From the NCBI GenBank assembly GCA_031553755.1, contig JAVBKZ010000061.1, positions 51,234 to 115,233 on the forward strand: a DNA stretch of 64,000 nucleotides, written 5' to 3'. Numbering within the stretch: the first letter of the stretch is position 1; every line of letters begins with the position of its first letter. Positions 1 through 9,359 of this stretch are shown in pieces. Under the pieces are notes generated by a model. The model was not told where the DNA came from. It worked only from the letters and a program-made list of their open reading frames with translations, and searched no databases. A program made the translations under genes and the position numbers. The stretch is from JAIRVZ01 sp031553755 (GTDB lineage: Bacteria > Bacteroidota > Bacteroidia > Bacteroidales > Azobacteroidaceae).

Positions 1-68
1 TACAATAAAACATTTCTCACAGAAGAAAGAAAAGAAGAAAATAAATAATATTATAAATAAATAATACA

Positions 69-1163
69 ATGGGAAACACAAGTAAGTATTTCGAGTTATT
101 AGACAAATTCCAATTGGAAGGGACAATTGAAGCCGTTTCGCCTTTAGGCATGGGACATATTAATGATTCCTTTCTTATCAAAACTAAAGAAGTAGATAAA
201 CCTGATTATTTGTTACAACGTATCAATCACAATATCTTCAAAGATGTTGAAATGTTACAAAATAATATATTGCATGTAACAAATCATATAGGTAAAAAAC
301 TTCAGGAAAAAGGAGAAAAGGATATTGAACGCAAAGTATTGAAGATCATTCCTGCTAAAGACGGCAAACTTTATTATTTTGATGGAGAAAATTACTGGAG
401 AATTTACTTATTTATTTCCGGAGGTAAGGGTTACGATGTCATTAATCCGGAATTAGCTTATGAAGCGGGTAAAGCGTTTGGAGAATTTCAACATTACCTT
501 TCAGATATTCCGGAAAAAATAGGAGAAACTATTCCTAATTTTCACAATATGGAATTTCGTTTGGAACAATTCCGTGAGGCTTTATCTAGGGATGCCGCGG
601 GACGAGTTTCTGCCAACCGTGAAATAATAGGGGAGATAGAAAAACGCGCAGAAGAAATGTGTAAAGCCGAACGTTTAGGACATGAAGGAAAATTGCCCAA
701 AAGAATCAACCATTGCGATACGAAAGTAAATAATGTATTGTTTGATGAAAAAGGCCATATTTTGTGCGTAGTAGACCTTGATACTGTTATGCCGGGATAT
801 GTCTTGTCTGATTTTGGCGATTTTATCCGTACAGGAGCCAATACCGGAGCGGAAGATGATTCCGATTTGGAAAAAGTGGAAGTTAACCTTGATATATTTG
901 AAAGTTATGCAAGAGGTTATGCCCAAACCGCCAAAAAATTTTTGTTACCTATTGAAATAGAGAATTTGCCTTTTGGTGCGAAATTATTGACTTATATGCA
1001 GACTGTCCGTTTTTTTACAGATTATTTGAACGGCGATACCTATTATAAAATCCATTCACCCGAACATAACCTTCAACGTACAAAAGCCCAGTTGAAGTTG
1101 TTGCAGAGTTTGGAAAAGAATGAATCGAAAATGAAAGAAATAATAGAGAACTCTTTTAAATAA
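69..1163 (+). CDS. APH-fold sugar kinase, N-acetylhexosamine 1-kinase-like
   Basis: This 364-aa cytosolic protein is a phosphotransferase of the aminoglycoside phosphotransferase/choline kinase fold. The catalytic loop reads NHCDTKVNN, with the likely catalytic Asp near residue 217, and is followed by the metal-binding VVDLDTVMPG motif with Asp near 236. Length and fold match N-acetylhexosamine 1-kinases (NahK/LnpB, about 360 aa), which phosphorylate GlcNAc or GalNAc at C1. The next gene, 20 bp downstream, is a GH109 enzyme, a family known for alpha-N-acetylgalactosaminidase activity. I infer that this kinase activates a hexosamine released by it. There is no signal peptide. The start is the only sensible ATG and sits behind an AT-rich leader. 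Family membership is secure; the substrate is inferred. Confidence 0.8.
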   Translation: MGNTSKYFELLDKFQLEGTIEAVSPLGMGHINDSFLIKTKEVDKPDYLLQRINHNIFKDVEMLQNNILHVTNHIGKKLQEKGEKDIERKVLKIIPAKDGKLYYFDGENYWRIYLFISGGKGYDVINPELAYEAGKAFGEFQHYLSDIPEKIGETIPNFHNMEFRLEQFREALSRDAAGRVSANREIIGEIEKRAEEMCKAERLGHEGKLPKRINHCDTKVNNVLFDEKGHILCVVDLDTVMPGYVLSDFGDFIRTGANTGAEDDSDLEKVEVNLDIFESYARGYAQTAKKFLLPIEIENLPFGAKLLTYMQTVRFFTDYLNGDTYYKIHSPEHNLQRTKAQLKLLQSLEKNESKMKEIIENSFK

Positions 1164-1183
1164 ATCAAATAAAATAACTAAAA

Positions 1184-2602
1184 ATGAAACAATTGAGATT
1201 AATTTCAATGTTGTTGTGCTTTGTCATTGTAAGTTCAACAACCGCTTGGGGACAAAAGAATACCACTTCGTCCAAGAAAACAGCCTCTAAGGCAATTGCT
1301 GTAAAAACTCCTGCTCGTCCTGCCAATCAAAAAGATGTATTATTGTTGCGTTGCGAGCCAATTCCTACAGTTCGAGTCGCTTTTATAGGTTTGGGAATGC
1401 GTGGACCCGGAGCCGTAAATCGTATGGCTCAAATTGATGGAGTAGAAGTAGTAGCATTGTGCGATATACGTGAAGATAGGGTTAAAAAAGCGAATTCAAC
1501 CCTTGAAAAACATGGCCGTCCAAAGGCGTTGGAATTTTATGGCGATGAAAATATCTGGAAAAAAGTAACAGAATTGCCTAATGTAGATTTAATATACATT
1601 GCCACAGATTGGAAAACACATGCCAAGATGGGTGTTAAAGCGATGAAAGATGGCAAACATGTAGCGATAGAAGTTCCTTCAGCATTGACAATGGCAGAAA
1701 TTTGGGACTTAATCAATACCTCTGAACAAACCCGTAAACATTGCATGCAACTGGAAAATTGTATCTATGATTTCTTCGAACTTACTACCCTTAATATGGT
1801 TCAACAAGGCTTGTTAGGCGATGTTATTCATGGAGAAGGCGCTTATATTCATGGACTACAACCGTTTTGGAATGATTACTGGAATGATTGGCGTATGGAT
1901 GTAAATAAAGAGTTACGTGGAGATGTATATCCTACTCATGGCTTAGGGCCGGTTTGTCAGGCTATGAATATTCATCGTGGCGACAAAATGAATTATTTGG
2001 TTTCGGTAGATACAAAAGCGATTGGTAATCCGGCTTTCTTGAAAGCTAAGAGAAACGAAGACATTAAAAATTTCCGTAATGGCGACCATACCACTACGAT
2101 TATCCGTACAGAAAAAGAGAAGACAATTCTAATCGAACACGATGTAACTTCTCCACGTCCATATAGCCGTATGTATCAATTAACAGGAACAAAAGGCTTT
2201 GCCAATAAATATCCAGTAGAAGGTTACGCGTTAGATAAAGGTGAATTAGGGTCAGAATTCACTAAAAATCATGAAAACCTGAACGCTCATAGTTTTATAC
2301 CTGATTCATTGCGAAAAGAATTGATGAAGAAATATCAACATCCTATTGTTAACGATGAATTGGTTGCCACGGCAAAAAAAGTAGGCGGTCATGGCGGTAT
2401 GGATTTCATCATGGATTACCGCTTGATTTACTGTTTGCAAAAAGGACTTCCTTTGGATATGGATGTCTATGATTTGGCCGAGTGGTGTTGTCTCATTCCA
2501 TTAACCGAACTTTCTTTGGATAATGGTTCATGTCCTGTCGCAATACCTGATTTTACAAGAGGTGCTTGGAACAAATTGGATAAATTAGAATTTGCGAAAT
2601 AA
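1184..2602 (+). CDS. GH109-type, NAD-dependent glycoside hydrolase (Gfo/Idh/MocA fold)
   Basis: The 472-aa protein opens with a signal peptide ending near TTAWGQ (residue 24) and a Ser/Lys/Ala-rich linker. A Rossmann domain follows, with the motif VAFIGLGMRGPGAVNRM near residues 66-82. The motifs YPTHGLGP and GGHGGMDFIMDYR are characteristic of GH109, which uses tightly bound NAD to cleave alpha-N-acetylgalactosaminides through oxidation and elimination. It is exported to the periplasm or cell surface. It lies between a sugar kinase and a BNR-4/GH105 enzyme, probably as part of one glycan-degrading operon. A very strong inverted repeat follows the stop codon. GH109 is confident from the motifs; GalNAc specificity is family knowledge only. 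Confidence 0.88.
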   Translation: MKQLRLISMLLCFVIVSSTTAWGQKNTTSSKKTASKAIAVKTPARPANQKDVLLLRCEPIPTVRVAFIGLGMRGPGAVNRMAQIDGVEVVALCDIREDRVKKANSTLEKHGRPKALEFYGDENIWKKVTELPNVDLIYIATDWKTHAKMGVKAMKDGKHVAIEVPSALTMAEIWDLINTSEQTRKHCMQLENCIYDFFELTTLNMVQQGLLGDVIHGEGAYIHGLQPFWNDYWNDWRMDVNKELRGDVYPTHGLGPVCQAMNIHRGDKMNYLVSVDTKAIGNPAFLKAKRNEDIKNFRNGDHTTTIIRTEKEKTILIEHDVTSPRPYSRMYQLTGTKGFANKYPVEGYALDKGELGSEFTKNHENLNAHSFIPDSLRKELMKKYQHPIVNDELVATAKKVGGHGGMDFIMDYRLIYCLQKGLPLDMDVYDLAEWCCLIPLTELSLDNGSCPVAIPDFTRGAWNKLDKLEFAK

Positions 2603-2605
2603 TTT

Positions 2606-2681
2606 TTTAATGTTTAGCGTTAAATGTTTTAACATTGAAATACAATAATCAACGTTAAAACATTTAACGCTAAACATTAAA
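2606..2681. repeat. Perfect 28-bp inverted repeat (hairpin) with 20-nt loop
   Basis: Positions 2606-2633 and 2654-2681 are exact reverse complements, separated by a 20-nt loop (2634-2653). The element fills the gap between the GH109 and GH105 genes. It could act as a terminator, an mRNA-processing or stability element, or be a miniature mobile element. The 16 nt at 2676-2691 recur exactly at 13656-13671 before mutS. Confidence 0.9.
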
Positions 2682-2706
2682 CGTTCAACTCTTAAATAAA
2701 ATATCA

Positions 2707-5031
2707 ATGAAGTTAAAAAATTTATTATCAATATTTGCGTTTATTTACGTTGCCGGAATTCTGGCGCAAACATCGACTCCAGCGGAAGAATTCGTGAAAA
2801 TTACTGATAATGGATCATGGTGTTGGTTTGCCGACCCAAGGGCCGTTTATGCCAATGATCAATATTATGGCGGGTATGTTGACAGTACGGGAAATGTATG
2901 GAATTTCTCGTATAATCCGGTGAAACAAGAAGTAAAAACGTTCAAACAATTCGATAAAATAGCGAAAGACGATCACTGTAATCCTTCTATTATAACCTTG
3001 AAAGATGGAAAGTTAGTGACGTTTTTTTCTGGTCACGGAGGTATGAGTAATACTCCGATCTATTACCGGATATCAAAAAATAAATATGATATTACAGAAT
3101 GGGAACCGCTTCAGGAAATTCATTCTAATGTCGGAGGTGGAATGGGTACTTGCTATCCCAATCCATCAATGCTTTCCGCAGAAAAAAACCGGATATATGT
3201 TTATTTCCGAGGAGCGGACTTCAAACCCACAGTAACTTGGACTGATGATTTAAAACAATGGGCTTCGGCTAAAACTTTTATTAAAGATAAAGGAGCTAGG
3301 CCTTATGTAAAAATAGCCTCTAACAATAAAGACCGTATTCACTTTGCTTTTACAGACGGACATCCGCGAAATGAATATCTCAATTCTATTTATTATGTAT
3401 GTTACCGGAATGGAGCTTATGAAACTGCCGCAGGACAAAAAATAGCATCTATGGAAGAAATTCCTATTGCGCCTTCTCAATGTGAAAAAGTATATGATGC
3501 TTCAAAAAGCTATCAAAGATCTTGGATTTGGGATGTTGCTTATGATAAAGAAGATCGTCCCGTCATAGTTTATGCTCGCTTTTTCAGTGAACTAAAACAT
3601 GAATATTGGTATGCTCGTTGGGACGGAAAACAATGGTTGAATTCAAAGATTGCAGATGCCGGTCGTTGGTTTCCTAATAAAGAAATAGCCCGTGAAAAAT
3701 GGGAAGGAGAACCTCATTATTCGGGAGGTGTTTATTTAGACCATAATAATCCGGATATTGTTTATACTTCTGTTCCAGTTAAAGATGTTTTTGAAATACA
3801 GCGAAGAATAACAGCTGATATGGGAAAAACGTGGACATCTGAAAATATTACTTCGGGTTCGGTTTGCGATAATGTTCGTCCTTTTGTTCCTCGCAACGCA
3901 CCGGATTCCCGAGTGATGTGGATGTATAATCATAGTTACATCAGTTATTTAGACTATCATACAGCAATTCGTATCAGCGAACCATTCAAAGGGTATTCTT
4001 CTTCTTTGAAGAAAGACGATGTAAAAAATGTAGCTCAACTCGTAGCCGATTGGCAAATAGATGACTTGAATGCGACATGGAAAGAAGGTAAAGGTAGAGG
4101 AGCTGAGTTAACTTGGGTAAATGGAGCATTGTATATCGGTATTTTTGATTGGGCTACTTTGGTAAACAATGATAATATGTTCAAATGGCTTACCGGAATA
4201 GGTAATCGAAATTATTGGCAGGTAGCATCTCGAATGTATCATGCTGATGATATTTGTATGGCTCAGACCTATTTGAAGTTATATGAAAAGTATAAAAAAC
4301 AAAATATGATCCAACCTACTATCGACAGAACAAATTGGGTAATGACCAATCTGAAGACGGAGAATATGAAAACTCAGGAGCGTTGGAACTGGTGTGATGC
4401 ACTGTTTATGGCTCCTGCTGTATATGCGAATTTATATACAGTTACAGGAGATGAGAAATATCTCAAATTTATGGACCAGGAATTTAAAGCTACTTATGAC
4501 TTTTTGTATGATAAGGGCGAAAAATTATTCTTCCGTGATGCCTCTTATTTTGACAGAAAAGAAGCCAATGGAGAGAAAATTTTCTGGGGAAGAGGAAATG
4601 GTTGGGTAGTAGGAGGTTTGGTTAATATTTTGAAAATCTTACCCAAAGATAATTCGTATCGTCCGTTCTATGAAAATTTATTCAAAGAAATGTGTGGACG
4701 CTTAGCTCAGTTGCAAGGAAAAGATGGATATTGGCATGCCAGCTTACTTGACCCGGCAAGTTACCCTTCTCCCGAAACAAGTGCTTCTGGATTCATGGTT
4801 TATGCACTTGCTTACGGAGTTAATAATGGTATGTTGGATGCTAAAACTTATATGCCGACAGTCGAAAAAGGATGGAAAGCTTTAGTCGATGCAGTCGATA
4901 CAGAAGGTAAGTTAGGTTGGGTTCAACCAATCGGACAAGATCCGAGAAAGGTAACTCGTAATCAAACTGAACTTTATGGCGTTGGCGCTTTTTTGGCTGC
5001 ATCAACTGAAATTTATAAAATGTCAAAATAA
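2707..5031 (+). CDS. BNR-4 beta-propeller / GH105 two-domain polysaccharide-degrading enzyme
   Basis: The 774-aa protein has a signal peptide (about residues 1-21, ending GILAQ). A BNR-4 type beta-propeller spans roughly 30-430; its motifs include GSWCWFADPRAV, DHCNPSI and SWIWDVAYD. A C-terminal GH105 domain (about 450-774) shows WNWCDALFMAP near 563, with the presumed catalytic Asp, and FWGRGNGWVVGGL near 627. GH105 enzymes remove 4,5-unsaturated uronic acids left by polysaccharide lyases, and BNR-4 propellers occur in or with such lyases. The two halves could therefore make and process the same unsaturated end. That coupling is inference. It is preceded by the 28-bp hairpin and followed by a GH3 gene on the same strand. 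Confidence 0.85.
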   Translation: MKLKNLLSIFAFIYVAGILAQTSTPAEEFVKITDNGSWCWFADPRAVYANDQYYGGYVDSTGNVWNFSYNPVKQEVKTFKQFDKIAKDDHCNPSIITLKDGKLVTFFSGHGGMSNTPIYYRISKNKYDITEWEPLQEIHSNVGGGMGTCYPNPSMLSAEKNRIYVYFRGADFKPTVTWTDDLKQWASAKTFIKDKGARPYVKIASNNKDRIHFAFTDGHPRNEYLNSIYYVCYRNGAYETAAGQKIASMEEIPIAPSQCEKVYDASKSYQRSWIWDVAYDKEDRPVIVYARFFSELKHEYWYARWDGKQWLNSKIADAGRWFPNKEIAREKWEGEPHYSGGVYLDHNNPDIVYTSVPVKDVFEIQRRITADMGKTWTSENITSGSVCDNVRPFVPRNAPDSRVMWMYNHSYISYLDYHTAIRISEPFKGYSSSLKKDDVKNVAQLVADWQIDDLNATWKEGKGRGAELTWVNGALYIGIFDWATLVNNDNMFKWLTGIGNRNYWQVASRMYHADDICMAQTYLKLYEKYKKQNMIQPTIDRTNWVMTNLKTENMKTQERWNWCDALFMAPAVYANLYTVTGDEKYLKFMDQEFKATYDFLYDKGEKLFFRDASYFDRKEANGEKIFWGRGNGWVVGGLVNILKILPKDNSYRPFYENLFKEMCGRLAQLQGKDGYWHASLLDPASYPSPETSASGFMVYALAYGVNNGMLDAKTYMPTVEKGWKALVDAVDTEGKLGWVQPIGQDPRKVTRNQTELYGVGAFLAASTEIYKMSK

Positions 5032-5189
5032 ATTAATAAGATTTGTTACCAATAGGTAGAAGTCGAAATTTAAATTAAAAAATAATTTCCTGCTGATTAC
5101 GCTGAATTTTGCAGAATGGTAATGTCTCATATAAAATCAGCGTATTCTGCGGGGATAAATATTATAAACAATTAGTATAGGATACTTAA
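5032..5189. other. Intergenic spacer with imperfect repeats
   Basis: This 158-bp gap between the GH105 and GH3 genes holds imperfect inverted copies of a CTGATTACGCTGA / TCAGCGTATTCTGC motif (about 5090-5151). I see no coding potential and no clear promoter. Confidence 0.4.
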
Positions 5190-7559
5190 ATGAGGTATAA
5201 AATATTATATTTAATTTTATTTTTTACAGGATTTCAATTTTCATTATATTCTCAAACACCTGATAATAAAATTTATCAAAAAGGGTGGATTGATTTCAAT
5301 AAAAATGGGAAAAAAGATGTGTATGAAGATCCGTCCCAACCTATTGACAAGCGGATAGAAGACCTTCTTCGCCAAATGACATTGGACGAAAAAACATGTC
5401 AATTGGGAACAATTTATGGATATGGTGCCGTTTTGAAAGATTCTTTACCAACGGAAGCGTGGAAACAACGGGTATGGAAAGATGGAGCAGCGAATATTGA
5501 TGAACATTTGAATGGAGAATGGGCAAAATCATCATGGAACTATCCTTATAGCAATCACCCTAAGGCATTAAATATCGTACAAGCGTTTTTTGTAGAACAA
5601 ACACGTTTAGGGATTCCTGTTGATTTTACCAATGAAGGAATTCGTGGAGTAAAACATACAAAATCGACGTTTTTCCCTGCTCAAATCAATTTAGGTTGTA
5701 CATGGGATAAAAATTTAATCAGGGAAGTCGGATGTATAACCGGTTTGGAAGGTAAAGTATTGGGATACACCAATATTTATTCTCCAATATTGGATATTGG
5801 TCGAGATCAACGTTGGGGACGAGTAGTTGAATGTTATAGCGAAGACCCTTATCTGACAAAGGAATTAGGACGCCAACAAGTGTTGGGAATACAATCTAAT
5901 AGAATAGTTTCTACTCCGAAACATTTTACAGTATATTCTGTTCCTGTTGGGGCTCGGGATGGATATGCTCGAACAGATCCGCACGCAAGTCCACAAGAAG
6001 TACATCATTTACATGCAGAACCTTTCCGTGTTGCATTTCAGGAAGCCGGAGCTTTGGGCACTATGTGCGCACAAAACGATTATAATGGAGAACCTGTTAG
6101 TGGAAGTCCGTATTTCTTGACAGAATTGTTACGTAATCAATGGGGATTCAAAGGATATGTAGTTTCAGATAGTTGGGATATAGACAAAAACAATGATTTT
6201 CTTCATGTTACCGGTTCTGATATGGAATCTGTAGCAATGGAATTGAATGCAGGCCTCAACGTCCGTACATTTTTCAAAAATATGGAAGACTTTATCACTC
6301 CTTTGAGAGCTGCGATTGCTCAAGGGTTGGTTACCCAGAAAACTGTTGACCAACGTGTTCGTGAAGTTTTATATGTGAAATTCTGGTTGGGATTGTTTGA
6401 TAATCCTTATACGGCTAATCCGGAAGAAGCAGACAAAATAGTTAATTGTGACAAACACCGTGAAATATCTTTGCGTGCAGGAAGAGAATCTATCGTTTTG
6501 TTGAAAAATAAAGACAATATACTCCCTTTATCAAAGAATATCAAAAACATAGCAGTTATAGGTCCGATGGCTGATGCAAAAGGTCAATTGACTTGTCGTT
6601 ATGGCTCTCTGAAACCGAATGTCATTTCCGGATTGGAAGGAATCAAACAATTGTTGGGTGATGGCGTGAATGTTATGTACGCAAAAGGTTGTTCTGTCAG
6701 AGATAAGAATTTTCCTCAAAGTGATGTCATGTATTTTCCTCTTTCGGATGAAGAAAATAAGGAAATTGAGGAAGCGGTGGAAATCGCTAAAAAATCGGAA
6801 GTTGCTATTATTTATGTTGGAGATGATCCTTATACCGTGGGAGAATCGCGTACACGAGTAAACCTTGATTTTTCAGGTCGCCAGAAAGAATTAATTCGTG
6901 CGGTGCACGCAACAGGAACTCCTGTTGTTTTGGTTTTATTCAACGGACGTCCTGCAACGATGAATTGGGAAGTTGTGAATGTTCCCGCAATTGTAGAGGC
7001 GTGGTATCCGGGTGAATTTTCGGGACAGATTGTGGCGGAAGTATTGTTTGGAGATTATAATCCCGGAGGTAAATTATCTTTCACTTTCCCGAAATCTGTC
7101 GGACAAATTCCGTGGTCATTCCCGTTTAAGCATAAAGCAAGAGGTAAAGGATTTGCTGCAGTTAATGAAGATCTTTATCATTTTGGTTTTGGGTTGAGTT
7201 ATACAACTTTTGAAATCAGTGATTTGAAATTATTGAAAGACAAAATAAAAAGCGGAGAAAACCTGAATGTTTCGTGTAAAGTGAAAAATACAGGAAATCG
7301 GGTAGGGGATGAAGTCGTTCAAATATATTTAATGGATGAAGTATCTTCTATTTCCCGATTTGAAAAAGAACTTTGTGGTTTTGAGAGAGTTACTTTGAAA
7401 CCGGGAGAAGAAAAAGAAGTTGATTTTTTAGTTACTCCAAGATCATATGGAATGTATAATATGAAAAGTCAATTTGTTATAGAACCCGGAAAGTTTATCA
7501 TATATGCAGGAAATTCATCGGAAGTAACCCCATTAAAAACAGAATTTTATGTTCAATAA
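5190..7559 (+). CDS. Glycoside hydrolase family 3 (beta-glucosidase-like)
   Basis: The 789-aa exported enzyme has a signal peptide ending near LYSQTP. The GH3 N-terminal barrel includes STPKHFTVYS and the nucleophile motif VVSDSWDIDKN, with Asp327 as the likely nucleophile. The GH3 C-terminal sandwich domain follows (about 430-650), then a fibronectin-III-like domain (about 685-780; VGDEVVQIYL). It should release a non-reducing-end sugar from a beta-linked oligosaccharide in the periplasm. GH3 covers glucosidases, xylosidases and N-acetylglucosaminidases, and I cannot tell which applies. The last 11 bases overlap the start of the next gene, suggesting translational coupling. Confidence 0.9.
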   Translation: MRYKILYLILFFTGFQFSLYSQTPDNKIYQKGWIDFNKNGKKDVYEDPSQPIDKRIEDLLRQMTLDEKTCQLGTIYGYGAVLKDSLPTEAWKQRVWKDGAANIDEHLNGEWAKSSWNYPYSNHPKALNIVQAFFVEQTRLGIPVDFTNEGIRGVKHTKSTFFPAQINLGCTWDKNLIREVGCITGLEGKVLGYTNIYSPILDIGRDQRWGRVVECYSEDPYLTKELGRQQVLGIQSNRIVSTPKHFTVYSVPVGARDGYARTDPHASPQEVHHLHAEPFRVAFQEAGALGTMCAQNDYNGEPVSGSPYFLTELLRNQWGFKGYVVSDSWDIDKNNDFLHVTGSDMESVAMELNAGLNVRTFFKNMEDFITPLRAAIAQGLVTQKTVDQRVREVLYVKFWLGLFDNPYTANPEEADKIVNCDKHREISLRAGRESIVLLKNKDNILPLSKNIKNIAVIGPMADAKGQLTCRYGSLKPNVISGLEGIKQLLGDGVNVMYAKGCSVRDKNFPQSDVMYFPLSDEENKEIEEAVEIAKKSEVAIIYVGDDPYTVGESRTRVNLDFSGRQKELIRAVHATGTPVVLVLFNGRPATMNWEVVNVPAIVEAWYPGEFSGQIVAEVLFGDYNPGGKLSFTFPKSVGQIPWSFPFKHKARGKGFAAVNEDLYHFGFGLSYTTFEISDLKLLKDKIKSGENLNVSCKVKNTGNRVGDEVVQIYLMDEVSSISRFEKELCGFERVTLKPGEEKEVDFLVTPRSYGMYNMKSQFVIEPGKFIIYAGNSSEVTPLKTEFYVQ

Positions 7560-7998
7560 AAAAAGTTTTGTTTTGGTTTTTATATTGACACTTTGCCTAT
7601 TCCCCTTAAAATCACAAGATTTTTTGGGAAAAAGCAAAAGTGATATTTTGCAATTTATAGAAAAAAACAAAGTCCGTATTTCTCAAAACGAAGTTCAAAA
7701 CGATTCTATTTCGTTCCTTTATGAAGAAGAAGATGAAATTAACAGGATGTTTAATATTAATTACACTTTTTCTTTTTTGAATGATACCTGTATCTGTTAT
7801 TCAAGGAGACTACCTGTAAATAGTTATTTTTTGAAAACGATATCCGATATGGTATCCACAAAAAATGGGAAAAGTTTGGGAGATATGCTTTCTGTGGAAG
7901 GAGAAACATTTTATTCATGCTATGAATTCGAAAACTTTTTTTTAAGATTAGAATTTGAAGAAGATATTATTATTGAAAAATTTGAAGAAAAACGATAA
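7549..7998 (+). CDS. Small exported protein of unknown function
   Basis: I do not recognise this 149-aa protein. It begins with a signal peptide (hydrophobic residues 5-19, then SQDF) and continues as a charged, Asp/Glu- and Ser-rich domain with two cysteines near the middle (CICY) and one further on (YSCYEF). The ATG lies inside the end of the GH3 gene (11-bp overlap) and its stop is 10 bp before the preferred start of the DUF2264 gene, so it is embedded in the operon. A binding or accessory role in glycan degradation is a guess from position. Confidence 0.65.
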   Translation: MFNKKSFVLVFILTLCLFPLKSQDFLGKSKSDILQFIEKNKVRISQNEVQNDSISFLYEEEDEINRMFNINYTFSFLNDTCICYSRRLPVNSYFLKTISDMVSTKNGKSLGDMLSVEGETFYSCYEFENFFLRLEFEEDIIIEKFEEKR

Positions 7999-8008
7999 AA
8001 TTGGAGCA

Positions 8009-9250
8009 ATGAGAAAGATAATCAGTTTTCGTTTATTGGTAATTTTGTTTATATTCTTACCTTTTTTTAATATGGAAGCAAGCAATAAAAAAGGAAAAAC
8101 AGAAGTCGTAAATGACCGTAAGTATTGGGCTGATTTGCTGTATAAAATATCAGAGCCTGTATTGAGTAATATCAGTCGTGGAGAATTGTCCAAAAATATG
8201 GTCGTTGAATTTTCTCCTTCATGGGATAAACGAAATTCGAAAGTAACTTATATGGAAGCTTTTGGCCGTTTAATGGCCGGCTTATCTCCTTGGTTATCAT
8301 TGCCCGATGATGATACTCCTGAAGGAAAACAACGTAAACAGTTGCGCGAATGGGCTTTACAAGGTTATATTCATGCAGTGGATCCCCAAAGTTCGGATTA
8401 TTTCTTGTGGAGCAAGTCTTTTCAATCACTGGTTGACGCGGCATATATAGCCAATAGCTTTTTACGTGCGCCCAAACAATTGTGGGAACCGTTAGATAGT
8501 GTTACCAAACAACGTTATGTAAAGGAATTTAAGGAATTGAGAAAAATAAAACCGTCATATTCCAATTGGTTATTGTTTGGAGCAATGGTTGAAACATTCT
8601 TGTTGTATATTGGGGAAGATTATGATTCTTTTCGGATTGATGTGAGCCTTCGAAAAATTGAAGAATGGTATGTTGGAGATGGTTGGTATTCAGATGGTCC
8701 TCATTATGCTTTTGATTACTATAATAGTTTTGTTATCCATCCAATGTATGTAGAAATATTGGAAATATTGAAAGAAAAGAAAAGAATCAATACAACAGGT
8801 TTTGAACCTGCATTGGAACGCATGAAACGATTTGGAGATATACTTGAACGGCTGATTTCTCCTGAAGGAACATTTCCTGCTTTTGGTCGTTCAATACCAT
8901 ATCGCATGGCAGCATTTCAACCTTTGGTATTATTAGTATGGAAGTATGAACTTCCTGATACTCAAACTTATGGTCAAGTTCGTAGCGCTCTTACAACAGT
9001 GATGAAAAGAATGTTTTCGACAGAAGGAACTTTCAATGAAGGAGGTTATTTGCAAATCGGGTTTGTAGGGCATCAACCGAAAGTTTCTGATTATTATACA
9101 AATAACGGAAGTTTATACATAACATCTTTGGCATTTCTACCGTTAGGTTTACCTGCCGGTCATCCGTTTTGGACAGAACCAACTCAAGATTGGACAGCGA
9201 AGAAAGCATGGAGCGGACAGGAGTTTCCTAAAGACCATTCTTTCAGATAG
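8009..9250 (+). CDS. DUF2264 family exported protein
   Basis: The 413-aa protein matches DUF2264, with motifs RKYWADLLYKISEPVL, VTYMEAFGRLMAGLSPWL and WYVGDGWYSDGPHYAFDYY. Such proteins are predicted (alpha/alpha) toroids. I recall some being linked to glucuronidase activity (CAZy GH154), but I am not certain. I chose ATG 8009 rather than the in-frame upstream ATG at 7955, because 8009 gives a clean signal peptide, avoids overlap with the preceding gene and follows a GGAG-like sequence. It closes the carbohydrate-degradation run. An acidic-sugar substrate would fit the GH105 neighbour. Confidence 0.8.
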   Translation: MRKIISFRLLVILFIFLPFFNMEASNKKGKTEVVNDRKYWADLLYKISEPVLSNISRGELSKNMVVEFSPSWDKRNSKVTYMEAFGRLMAGLSPWLSLPDDDTPEGKQRKQLREWALQGYIHAVDPQSSDYFLWSKSFQSLVDAAYIANSFLRAPKQLWEPLDSVTKQRYVKEFKELRKIKPSYSNWLLFGAMVETFLLYIGEDYDSFRIDVSLRKIEEWYVGDGWYSDGPHYAFDYYNSFVIHPMYVEILEILKEKKRINTTGFEPALERMKRFGDILERLISPEGTFPAFGRSIPYRMAAFQPLVLLVWKYELPDTQTYGQVRSALTTVMKRMFSTEGTFNEGGYLQIGFVGHQPKVSDYYTNNGSLYITSLAFLPLGLPAGHPFWTEPTQDWTAKKAWSGQEFPKDHSFR

Positions 9251-9327
9251 AAAATTGGAATAAAAAGTTGTGAATATATTTGTATAGATTTAAAATTTTC
9301 ATCATCTGTTATCGCGGATATATTTGA

Positions 9328-9359
9328 TTTGTATATTCTTAACATTGTGTTTATCTTTG
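9328..9359 (+). promoter_or_regulatory. Bacteroidetes-type promoter of thyA
   Basis: TTTG at 9328-9331 and TATCTTTG at 9352-9359 are 20 nt apart, matching the Bacteroidetes -33/-7 consensus. Transcription would begin shortly after 9359, which rules out the in-frame ATG at 9329 as the thyA start and supports ATG 9386. Confidence 0.75.

Noticed and set aside
7955..8008. Upstream in-frame start for the DUF2264 gene
   Set aside because: It overlaps the preceding gene by 44 bp and puts a Lys/Asn-rich stretch before the signal peptide; ATG 8009 is better placed.
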